Shown: piece after piece, positions 57,883 to 64,000 of the stretch
Position numbering within the stretch: the first letter of the stretch is position 1
Layout of the letters: each line of letters starts with the position of its first letter
DNA from: Streptomyces spinoverrucosus
GTDB taxonomy: Bacteria; Actinomycetota; Actinomycetes; Streptomycetales; Streptomycetaceae
DNA: 64,000 bases
Assembly: GCF_006539505.1 (NCBI RefSeq)
Contig: NZ_BJND01000053.1
Coordinates: forward strand, 1-64,000
Direction: 5' to 3'
Position numbers and translations under genes: made by a program
Notes under the pieces: generated by a model
The model's database searches: none
What the model was told of the DNA's origin: nothing
The model's input: only the letters and a program-made list of their open reading frames with translations

Positions 57883-57924
57883 GGTGTTTGTGACCGGCGT
57901 TTGTGTCCGGCGTTTCTGTCCGGC

Positions 57925-59316
57925 TCAGCCGACGTCGAGACGCAGGAGGTCCTCCTCCGTCTCCCGGCGGACGATCACCCGTGCCTCGCCGTCCCGCACG
58001 GCGACCACCGGCGGCCGGGTGACGTGGTTGTAGTTGCTGGCCATGGACCGGCAGTAGGCACCCGTGGCCGGTACGGCGATCAGGTCACCCGGTGCCAGGT
58101 CGGCGGGCAGGAACGCGTCCTTCACCACGATGTCGCCGCTCTCGCAGTGCTTGCCGACGACGCGGGCCAGCATCGGCTCGGCGTCGGAGCTGCGGGAGAC
58201 GAGCGCGACGCTGTACTCGGCGTCGTACAGCGCGGTACGGATATTGTCCGACATGCCGCCGTCGACGGAGACGTACGTCCGCAGCCCGTCCAGGGGCTTG
58301 ATGGTGCCGACCTCGTAGAGCGTGAAGGCGGTGGGCCCGACGATGGCCCGGCCCGGCTCGACGGAGATGCGCGGAGTCCGCAGCCTGGCGGCCTCGCACT
58401 CACGCGTGACGATCTCGGTCAGCGCCTTGGCGATCTCATGCGGTTCGCGCGGATCGTCGTCGCTCGTGTACGCGATCCCGAGCCCACCCCCGAGGTCGAT
58501 CTCGGGCAGCTCGACGCCGTGCTCGTCCCGGATGTCCTTCAGCAGCCCGACGACGCGATGGGCGGCGACCTCGAAGCCGGACATGTCGAAGATCTGCGAC
58601 CCGATGTGGCTGTGAATCCCGATGAGCTCGATCCCGTCGAGCCGCAGGGCCCGTCGTACGGCCTCGGCGGCCTGCCCCCCGGCGAGCGGAATACCGAACT
58701 TCTGGTCCTCGTGGGCGGTGGCGATGAACTCGTGGGTGTGCGCCTCCACCCCGACGGTGACACGGATCTGCACGCGCTGCCGCTTGCCGAGCTCCTGCGC
58801 GATGTGGGCGACGCGGACGATCTCCTGGAAGGAGTCGAGCACGATCCGCCCCACGCCGGCCTCTATGGCCCGCCGGATCTCGTCCTTGGACTTGTTGTTG
58901 CCGTGGAAGGCGATGCGGTCGGCGGGCATCCCGGCGGAGAGCGCGGTGGCCAGCTCGCCACCGGAGCACACGTCCAGGTTCAGCCCCTCCTCGTGCAGCC
59001 ACCGCACGACGGCCCGCGACAGGAACGCCTTGCCCGCGTAGAAGACGTCGGCGTCGTGCCCGAAGGCGGTACGCCAGGCGCGGGCACGGGCGCGGAAGTC
59101 GGCCTCGTCGAGGAGGTAGGCGGGGGTGCCGAACTCCTCGGCGAGCCGCGTCACTGGGATACCGCCGACCGTGACGACGCCGTGGGCGTCGCGGGTGACG
59201 GTCTGCGCCCACACCTTGCCGTCGAGGGCGTTGAGATCGGCGGGCGGAGCGCTGTAGTGCCCCTCGGGGAGGACGTCGGCGTGACGGGGCCCGGCGGGGT
59301 GTGCGGAACGGCTCAT
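57925..59316 (-). CDS. lysA: Diaminopimelate decarboxylase
   Basis: A 463-aa fold-III PLP enzyme for the last step of lysine synthesis. PLP Lys in DVFYAGKAFLS; substrate residues in GIHSHIGSQIFD, EPGRAIVG, and the C-terminal Cys motif (GKHCESGDIV). I use the ATG at 59316; a longer frame reads into nrtL. It starts 16 bp after the nrtL stop, so it is co-transcribed with nrtL. Confidence 0.96.
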   Translation of the reverse strand: MSRSAHPAGPRHADVLPEGHYSAPPADLNALDGKVWAQTVTRDAHGVVTVGGIPVTRLAEEFGTPAYLLDEADFRARARAWRTAFGHDADVFYAGKAFLSRAVVRWLHEEGLNLDVCSGGELATALSAGMPADRIAFHGNNKSKDEIRRAIEAGVGRIVLDSFQEIVRVAHIAQELGKRQRVQIRVTVGVEAHTHEFIATAHEDQKFGIPLAGGQAAEAVRRALRLDGIELIGIHSHIGSQIFDMSGFEVAAHRVVGLLKDIRDEHGVELPEIDLGGGLGIAYTSDDDPREPHEIAKALTEIVTRECEAARLRTPRISVEPGRAIVGPTAFTLYEVGTIKPLDGLRTYVSVDGGMSDNIRTALYDAEYSVALVSRSSDAEPMLARVVGKHCESGDIVVKDAFLPADLAPGDLIAVPATGAYCRSMASNYNHVTRPPVVAVRDGEARVIVRRETEEDLLRLDVG

Positions 59317-59332
59317 TTCTCTTTGGGCTCTC

Positions 59333-60397
59333 TCAGAGGTGTTCGGGTGCGTCGATGCCGAGCAGGGACAGGCCGCCGGCCAGCACCGTCCCGGCGGCTT
59401 CGGCGAGCGCGAGCCGGGCCCGGTGGGCGGCCGAGGGTTTCTCCGCACCGCGCGGCAGCACGGTGGGCAGCAGGGGGAGAACGGCATCGGCGACGCTGAC
59501 GAGGTGCCGGGCGAGCCGGTCGGGGGCGTGGTGGGTGGCGGCGGTGGTGAGGATGCGGGGGTGGTCGGCGAGGGCGGGGAGCAGGTGCTCGGCGGTGGGC
59601 GTTACGTCGATGCTGCCGGGGTCGGCGGTGAAGCCGAGGTCGGCGGCGTTGCGGGTGAGGGCGCGGGTGCGGGCGTGGGCGTAACGGACGCGGAAGAGGG
59701 GGTTGCTCTCGCGCTGGACCAGGTGGTCGGGGGTGATGCGCGGGCGGTCGTGGGCGGCGGGGTGGAGGAGGGCCCAGCGGGCGGCGTCGCGGGAGAGGGA
59801 TAGGGGGATGGGGATGGTGCGGGTGGCGGTGGGCCGGATGGTGACCGCGTGGTCACTGCTGTCGACGATGATGTCGCCGTAGGCGTCGACGTGAACGCCG
59901 AGCACGGCACGCCACTCCGGCTCGGGCGGGGCGTCGCAGGTGGTGCGGACGTGGGCGCTCTGGGAGCGCAGGAGGCGGGCGGTGGCGTCCAGGACGACGA
60001 GGGCGCGCACCTCGTGGGGGGCGTGCAGGTGCACAACTTGCCCGGCGAGGGCGTCGCTGTGCCCGTAGGTGGGCCCGTCACGAAGGATGCGGCGGACGAC
60101 TTCGCCGGAGGCGGCGCTTTCCAGGGCGATGTTCAGAAAGCCGGGCCCGGTGATCTCGACGCCGACGACACCCTCCGCGCCCACGAGATACGGCCGCAGC
60201 ACCTCGGCGACCCGCAGGGGCGGTCGGCCGGCGGGGCGGGCGAGCTGGAGGGCGATGTTGGTGGCGTAGTCGCCCCAACCGCCGGGACCGGGCGGCGTGA
60301 CCACGGCACGCGCAGGCACGGTCACGCTCAGCTCCCCCTCGTCGACAGCACGACGCACGGCGTGCAGCACGGTGCGGGAGAGCTCGACGGGGGTCAC
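59333..60397 (-). CDS. nrtL: ArgS-related anticodon-binding protein NrtL
   Basis: A 354-aa protein with the N-terminal additional domain of arginyl-tRNA synthetase (GWGDYATNIALQLARPAGRPPLRVAEVLRPYL, then VEITGPGFLNIALE) and a C-terminal DALR anticodon-binding domain, but with no HIGH or KMSKS motif. So it cannot charge tRNA; it may bind tRNA-Arg. Families of this type are described as NrtL in Streptomyces (name from memory). It is unusual that it sits 0.8 kb from a tRNA-Arg gene. GTG start at 60397. Confidence 0.85.
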   Translation of the reverse strand: MTPVELSRTVLHAVRRAVDEGELSVTVPARAVVTPPGPGGWGDYATNIALQLARPAGRPPLRVAEVLRPYLVGAEGVVGVEITGPGFLNIALESAASGEVVRRILRDGPTYGHSDALAGQVVHLHAPHEVRALVVLDATARLLRSQSAHVRTTCDAPPEPEWRAVLGVHVDAYGDIIVDSSDHAVTIRPTATRTIPIPLSLSRDAARWALLHPAAHDRPRITPDHLVQRESNPLFRVRYAHARTRALTRNAADLGFTADPGSIDVTPTAEHLLPALADHPRILTTAATHHAPDRLARHLVSVADAVLPLLPTVLPRGAEKPSAAHRARLALAEAAGTVLAGGLSLLGIDAPEHL

Positions 60398-60522
60398 GGG
60401 ACAAGCGTATGGGAGGAGGGGGGTGGGTATGCGAGCCGGTTTGGACGCTGGTCCGGGATATGGACGGACGTCAGCCGGACGTCACCACTGGCACCCGGAG
60501 CCGCCGACCGACAACCCGCCGC

Positions 60523-60987
60523 TCAACCACCCGCACGCCCGGCCCGCTCGGCCCCGGCGGCCCCGAACAACTCACCCAGCCCGGCGTCACCGCCCTCAGG
60601 GCGTCTGTCTGCCCCCCGCTCGATCAACTGCCGCACCAACTCCACCAGTTCGCCGGGCTCAAACGGCTTGGCGAGAAAGGCGTCGACGCCGACGTCGAGG
60701 CCGCTCTCGACCTCGTACTGCGTACAGGCGCTGATGATGGCGAGGGGCAGATGCCGGGTCCGCGGATCCGCCCGCAGCCGGGCGGCGGTACGCAGGCCGT
60801 CCAACCGCGGCATAACGACGTCGAGCGTGACGACGTCGGGCCGCACCTGATGAACGACATCCAGACACTCGACACCATCGGCCGCGGTCACGACCTCGAA
60901 GCCCTCCAGCTCGAGGTTGACCCTGATCAACTGCCGGATGACCTTGTTGTCGTCCACAACAAGCACCCGGCCCGACGCGCCTGGCAC
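60523..60987 (-). CDS. Single-domain response regulator
   Basis: A 154-aa stand-alone receiver: acidic pocket VVDDN (about 10-14), phospho-acceptor D56 (DVVTLDVVMPRLDG), S/T in SACTQ, and K in FLAKPFEP. No output domain; the C-terminal 30 residues are Gly/Ala/Arg rich. I use the GTG at 60987 (PGASGRVLVVDDNKVI); the ribosome site is weak. No kinase gene is near. Divergent from tRNA-Arg; likely takes part in a phosphorelay (inference). Confidence 0.87.
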   Translation of the reverse strand: MPGASGRVLVVDDNKVIRQLIRVNLELEGFEVVTAADGVECLDVVHQVRPDVVTLDVVMPRLDGLRTAARLRADPRTRHLPLAIISACTQYEVESGLDVGVDAFLAKPFEPGELVELVRQLIERGADRRPEGGDAGLGELFGAAGAERAGRAGG

Positions 60988-61095
60988 AACTTCGAGAGTA
61001 GGTCCGGACCGGCCACCGCGTCCGGGTTTTCCCCACTTCCACCCCCTGCGGGCGACGCCCACCCTCCCTGACCTCCGGGCGGCCCCCAGCAAACC

Positions 61096-61128
61096 TGTTC
61101 ATGAACACCCCGAAGGAGCTGGTAGTGT
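61096..61128 (+). promoter_or_regulatory. Candidate promoter of tRNA-Arg
   Basis: A TAGTGT hexamer (61123-61128) resembling a -10 box lies 38 bp before the tRNA. Further upstream is the palindrome TGTTCATGAACA (61096-61107). The -35 match (TTCATG, 19-bp spacer) is weak. Confidence 0.4.
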
Positions 61129-61166
61129 TCTACCCGTCGCCGCGAGAACACCACCGCGACCGACAC

Positions 61167-61238
61167 GCCCCCGTAGCTCAGGGGATAGAGCAACGGCCTC
61201 CGGAGCCGTGTGCGCAGGTTCGAATCCTGCCGGGGGCA
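61167..61238 (+). tRNA. tRNA-Arg (anticodon CCG)
   Basis: A 72-base cloverleaf: acceptor GCCCCCG / CGGGGGC with discriminator A, D-stem GCTC/GAGC, anticodon stem ACGGC/GCCGT with loop CTCCGGA (anticodon CCG) and T-arm GCAGG-TTCGAAT-CCTGC. CCA is not encoded. Its 3' half is a typical integration target, and an integrase gene follows 142 bp downstream. Confidence 0.97.
61203..61238. other. Likely attachment site in the 3' half of tRNA-Arg
   Basis: Actinomycete integrative elements with tyrosine integrases use tRNA 3' halves, keeping the tRNA intact. int and xis lie directly beyond this tRNA, with int pointing at it. The matching copy at the other end is outside the window, so the exact core cannot be set. 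Confidence 0.5.
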
Positions 61239-61290
61239 CTCGCCGAAGATCAGCAGAAACCACGCGCTGACCAGGGCGGATGCCGACATG

Positions 61291-61327
61291 AAAGAGCGGG
61301 AGACAGTCTCACTGTCTCCCGCTCTTT
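61291..61327. terminator. Bidirectional terminator between tRNA-Arg and int
   Basis: A perfect 17-bp stem (AAAGAGCGGGAGACAGT and its complement) with a CTC loop, flanked by T/A runs on both strands. Ends the tRNA transcript and the int transcript, whose stop is at 61381. Confidence 0.93.
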
Positions 61328-61380
61328 CTCACTGTTGCGCACGGATCACGTGTGAGGGGCGTGTGGGCCACACACAGGGA

Positions 61381-62850
61381 TCACGCGCTGTCCGGCCCCC
61401 ACCCCATGGTCTTCTCGATCTTCTTGTTGTTCTCCGCCTCGCTGTCGTCGACGACCCCCGCATAGCGACGGTGGATCACCTCGGGAGAGTTGCCCGCACG
61501 CCGGGCCACCTCAGCCACGGGGAGACCCGCACGGAGCCAGTTCGTGATGCACGTGGCTCGCAGGTCGTACGGCTTGCGAGCCAGAGGCGATCCCACCTTG
61601 TCCGGCGGGAGCGCGAACGGCCGGGCCTCCTGCCACACCCGCCAGTAGCTGGAGGTCCCCAGCAAGCCACCCCGCTCGTTCGGGAAGAGTCGCCCGTCCT
61701 TGGCAGTCCCGAATTCCTTCACGTGGGCCCGGAGCATCGCCACGAGCACGGGCGGAATCGGTACGGGCCGGTCGGTGCCAGGCTCCCGTGACTTCAGTCC
61801 CCGCGTGTCGTGACGCTCTCCCGAGTCGGTCCACTTCTTACCCGAGATAGGACGCGTCTCGCGAAGAGTGAGAGTCCCCCAGCCCTTCTCGGGAAGGTGG
61901 CAGTCGGCCAGCCGGAGCCCGACCACTTCTGCGGGTCGCATCGCGGCGTACAGGATGCAGCCGAAGAACGCGATGAGGCGCCTGCCGCGATTGCGGTGGA
62001 CTGAGCCGACATAGGAGACGGCCGTAAGGAGTTGCCGCCCCTGAATCTCGTTCACCAAGACTCGCGGATCTACGGCGTCACTTCCTTGGGCGGTGGGCCG
62101 CTTCAACCCGGCGAGCGGGTTTTCGTCGAGATATCCCTCTTGGATCGCGTACTCCATCGCGGTGTTGAAACCACGACGGCGCCGCTTGTACGTATCTGCC
62201 GCGGCCGGTTTGTCGTCGAGTTTGAAGGAGAGCCGATAGTGGACATCTCGAACGACCTTGGAATCCGTCAGGGCCGACAGGGGCAGGGAGTGAGCGGCAA
62301 GCCACACGCAGGCCTTCTCCAGCTCCGGCGGGGGCTCTTCGTCCTTGTGAGCCGGAACGACAGCCCACCGCACGGCACGCCGCACGTCCTCCAATTCCGG
62401 GGAGCCAGGCTTGTCACCCAGCATGCCGAGAGCCGCAGAGGCAAGGCTGTCCGCCAGTCCCTCACGCGTCTTGGCTGCGGCGGTGCGCCAGCGCACTGCC
62501 ATGTACTCGCGAGAGAAATCCCACCAGGACGGGTCTGGCCGGGTATTCGCCTTCGCCGTTGCCGCTCGGAGTTCGGACTCAGGGAGTCCTGTCTCCACGT
62601 CGAAAGCCTCGCCCTTACGCATCGCTTGCCACAGTTCCGATCGGCGGCTTTCTGCAAGCGCTGACGTTGTGAACGTCGCGTGACGCACCTTTCCGGCGAC
62701 CACCCAACGGAGTTGATAGGGCGCCGTCTTGCTGGCAATCTTGCTGACCTTCCACACACGGACATCCGTGGAAAGCGTGGGCTCTTCAGGCGCGGCCGGG
62801 CGCTCGCCTTCGCGAGCGCCCGGAATTGCGCTGGACTTGCGGTCGTTCAC
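61381..62850 (-). CDS. int: Tyrosine recombinase / integrase
   Basis: A 489-aa site-specific integrase of the actinomycete ICE type. An N-terminal arm-binding and SAM-like region (to about 275) precedes the catalytic domain: R305 (YAAMRPAEVVGLRL), Y428-x-x-R431 (PYDLRATCITNWL, with Tyr where many have His), N454 (AGNSPEV, where His is usual) and the nucleophile Y463 (RRYAG). GTG start at 62850 after GGAGG, overlapping the xis stop. Integrates at the tRNA-Arg 61.2 kb. The two changed positions may mean an altered but probably still active site, since related integrases vary there. Confidence 0.93.
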   Translation of the reverse strand: MNDRKSSAIPGAREGERPAAPEEPTLSTDVRVWKVSKIASKTAPYQLRWVVAGKVRHATFTTSALAESRRSELWQAMRKGEAFDVETGLPESELRAATAKANTRPDPSWWDFSREYMAVRWRTAAAKTREGLADSLASAALGMLGDKPGSPELEDVRRAVRWAVVPAHKDEEPPPELEKACVWLAAHSLPLSALTDSKVVRDVHYRLSFKLDDKPAAADTYKRRRRGFNTAMEYAIQEGYLDENPLAGLKRPTAQGSDAVDPRVLVNEIQGRQLLTAVSYVGSVHRNRGRRLIAFFGCILYAAMRPAEVVGLRLADCHLPEKGWGTLTLRETRPISGKKWTDSGERHDTRGLKSREPGTDRPVPIPPVLVAMLRAHVKEFGTAKDGRLFPNERGGLLGTSSYWRVWQEARPFALPPDKVGSPLARKPYDLRATCITNWLRAGLPVAEVARRAGNSPEVIHRRYAGVVDDSEAENNKKIEKTMGWGPDSA

Positions 62851-63032
62851 GCGGCTTCCTCCAGATCTGCAATCCAGCGCTCCAACTCCGAACGGCGAAT
62901 GCGTACAGCGCCATTCGGGAGCTTGATTGCTTTCGGGCCTTTCCTGAGCTGTCGCCAGCGATAGAAGGTCGACATGGGTACGCCGATTTCCTCGACAACT
63001 TCGGAGATCGTGAGCATTTCGTCACGCGCCAC
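62847..63032 (-). CDS. xis: Excisionase (helix-turn-helix, MerR/Xis-like)
   Basis: A 61-aa winged HTH protein (MLTISEVVEEIGVPMSTFYRWRQLRKGPKAIKLPNGAVRIRRSELERWI core) typical of element-borne Xis. GTG start at 63032 with GGGGGAGG 6 bases upstream; an ATG at 63017 is possible. Its start overlaps the end of the ATPase gene, and its stop overlaps int. Confidence 0.9.
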   Translation of the reverse strand: MARDEMLTISEVVEEIGVPMSTFYRWRQLRKGPKAIKLPNGAVRIRRSELERWIADLEEAA

Positions 63033-64000
63033 GGTCGGCCTCCCCCGGGTTCTCATGAGCGGGATGGGAGTCGGACAGGTGGGACAGTCCCGATTCCGGC
63101 TGTCCCACCTGTTTGCGCAGGTCAGGTGATGGACTGGGACAGTCGGACAGCTGGGACACCCCCGGCGTGCCCTCTGTCCGGGTCTCGGTGTCCGGGTAGT
63201 AGCGGCCGGTGCCGTCCTTGGTGAGCTGTCCGTCCGCGGCCATGCGCGAGCAGGTGCGGCGGACGTTCTCGGCATCGAGTTGCGGCAGTGCAGCCACGAT
63301 GTCCTTGGGCCGGGCGCCGGGGTGGGCGCGGACGTGCCGGAGGATGGCGGCGCGGGTGTCGCCGATGGTGTGGTCGGTGACCGGTCCATCGAGCATCTGC
63401 CAGGCGCCGGAGGCGGCTTGGAACTGAAGCGCGTACTCGGCTTCGTCCACGTCGCGACCGGTGACGTGCAGGATGCCGTCCGCCTGCCCGCGGGCCCGCT
63501 TGAGCACGAGCGTGGCGTCCGCGGCTCCGGCGATGCCGTTCGTGCCGGAGACCTCGGTCAGGAAATCGTCCGAGCCTGCCTTGCGGACGTGGTGGACGAG
63601 CACCACGGCGATGCCGTAGTGGTCGGCGATCCGCTTGGCGTAGCCGACGGCCACGTAATCCGCGTCGTACGCAGACACGCCCTGCGGGGCGGGGCCGCGC
63701 ATCTTGGCGAACACGTCGATGACGACCATGCGGGCGTCCGGATTGCGGTCCAACCATCCGGCGATGGCGTCGCTACCGCCCTGGGGGAAGGGCGGGCATT
63801 CGGTGACCAGGGTCAGCCCGGCCGGGGCCGCCTGCCCTCCCAGCATCTTGCCCATGCGGGTCTGGAGACGGCGCGGGGTGTCCTCCAGAGCGAGGTAGAG
63901 CACCGGACCGCCGTCGACCGGCAGCGAGTCGAACGCGTGGCCCCCGGAGGCGACCGCAAGTGCCAGACCGAGGGACAGCCACGACTTGCCCACCTTGGGC
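63022..64000 (-). CDS. RepA/RecA-like AAA ATPase of the element, 5' end beyond the window
   Basis: At least 326 aa visible, cut at the window edge inside the Walker A motif (PKVGKSWLSL). It continues with LALEDTPRRLQTRM, Walker B MVVIDVFAKM, then VVLVHHVRK and GTNGIAGAADATLVLKR, a pattern of RepA/AAA_25 replication ATPases. A C-terminal winged-helix part (TRAAILRHVRAHPGARPKDIVAAL) and a polar tail follow. In related elements such a gene lies next to a primase-polymerase; that would be right of this window (inference). Confidence 0.88.
   Translation of the reverse strand, partial: PKVGKSWLSLGLALAVASGGHAFDSLPVDGGPVLYLALEDTPRRLQTRMGKMLGGQAAPAGLTLVTECPPFPQGGSDAIAGWLDRNPDARMVVIDVFAKMRGPAPQGVSAYDADYVAVGYAKRIADHYGIAVVLVHHVRKAGSDDFLTEVSGTNGIAGAADATLVLKRARGQADGILHVTGRDVDEAEYALQFQAASGAWQMLDGPVTDHTIGDTRAAILRHVRAHPGARPKDIVAALPQLDAENVRRTCSRMAADGQLTKDGTGRYYPDTETRTEGTPGVSQLSDCPSPSPDLRKQVGQPESGLSHLSDSHPAHENPGEADRGA

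Noticed and set aside
61096..61107. TGTTCATGAACA palindrome as part of an integration core
   Set aside because: It is on the chromosomal side upstream of the tRNA, while the element inserts at the tRNA 3' end; likely a promoter-region palindrome.

Overview
The window is chromosomal DNA from an actinomycete, almost certainly a Streptomyces. The DNA is very GC-rich, many genes start with GTG or TTG, and both Streptomyces cytoskeletal coiled-coil genes (scy, filP), absC-like and chiC-like genes, nucS and a CCG tRNA-Arg are present. From memory, the gene order matches the S. coelicolor segment running from absC and the AIM24 genes down past scy/filP, chiC, the atp operon, rho and lysA to an integrase next to tRNA-Arg. 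It is core chromosome up to about 61.2 kb; the last 2.6 kb is the edge of an integrated element.

Layout. 0.06-2.2 kb: an SRPBCC-DUF4166-TetR operon (minus strand) with two near-identical palindromes in its promoter. 2.3-5.2 kb: a thiamine-binding/DUF3817 pair, divergent from three tandem AIM24-family genes. 5.3-8.6 kb: an AbsC-like MarR regulator, then a histidine kinase/response regulator pair divergent from a secreted acidic PepSY protein. 8.7-11.5 kb: MeaB GTPase, thiolase and methylmalonyl-CoA epimerase. 11.7-16.7 kb: scy and filP. 16.7-20.8 kb: two paralogous ABC-2 ATPase/permease pairs. 20.8-29.2 kb: a Cys/His small protein, an LLM flavin oxidoreductase with a TTA codon, an SCO5389-family protein, NucS, a large membrane-anchored P-loop ATPase, a STAS protein, 3-hydroxybutyryl-CoA dehydrogenase, PduO-type cobalamin adenosyltransferase and a membrane protein. 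29.3-33.2 kb: ChiS/ChiR and secreted chitinase ChiC, with paired 12-bp direct repeats over the chiC promoter.

33.2-41.6 kb (minus strand): DUF2550 and the full atp operon (atpI-B-E-F-H-A-G-D-C), with hairpins before atpC and a strong terminator after it. 41.9-53.8 kb (minus strand): a polyprenyl-phosphate GlcNAc-phosphate transferase, glyA, a low-molecular-weight phosphatase-like protein without its catalytic Cys, a Sua5/TsaC protein, prmC, prfA, rpmE, an LCP cell-wall ligase, a secreted trypsin-FG-GAP protease and rho. 54.2-61.0 kb (minus strand): thrB, thrC, hom, lysA, the ArgS-like NrtL and a single-domain response regulator. 61.17 kb: tRNA-Arg(CCG), followed by a tyrosine integrase, an excisionase and a RepA/RecA-like ATPase cut by the window end.

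Functional groups: propionyl/methylmalonyl-CoA and acetoacetyl-CoA metabolism with B12 cofactor supply (meaB, mce, thiolase, HBD, pduO); polar growth and cytoskeleton (scy, filP); oxidative phosphorylation (atp); chitin use (chiS-chiR-chiC); cell-wall polymer assembly (GlcNAc-P transferase, LCP protein); translation (prfA, prmC, rpmE, sua5, tRNA-Arg); and aspartate-family amino acids (hom, thrB, thrC, lysA). No clearly new multi-gene system stands out. The strongest leads are the Cys-less phosphatase-like protein, short dispersed GC-rich repeats lying in frame inside coding regions (rho, prmC, an ABC ATPase), interleaved hairpins at 22.4 kb, the Asp-rich PepSY/sensor-kinase pair, and the tRNA-Arg element that continues off the right edge.
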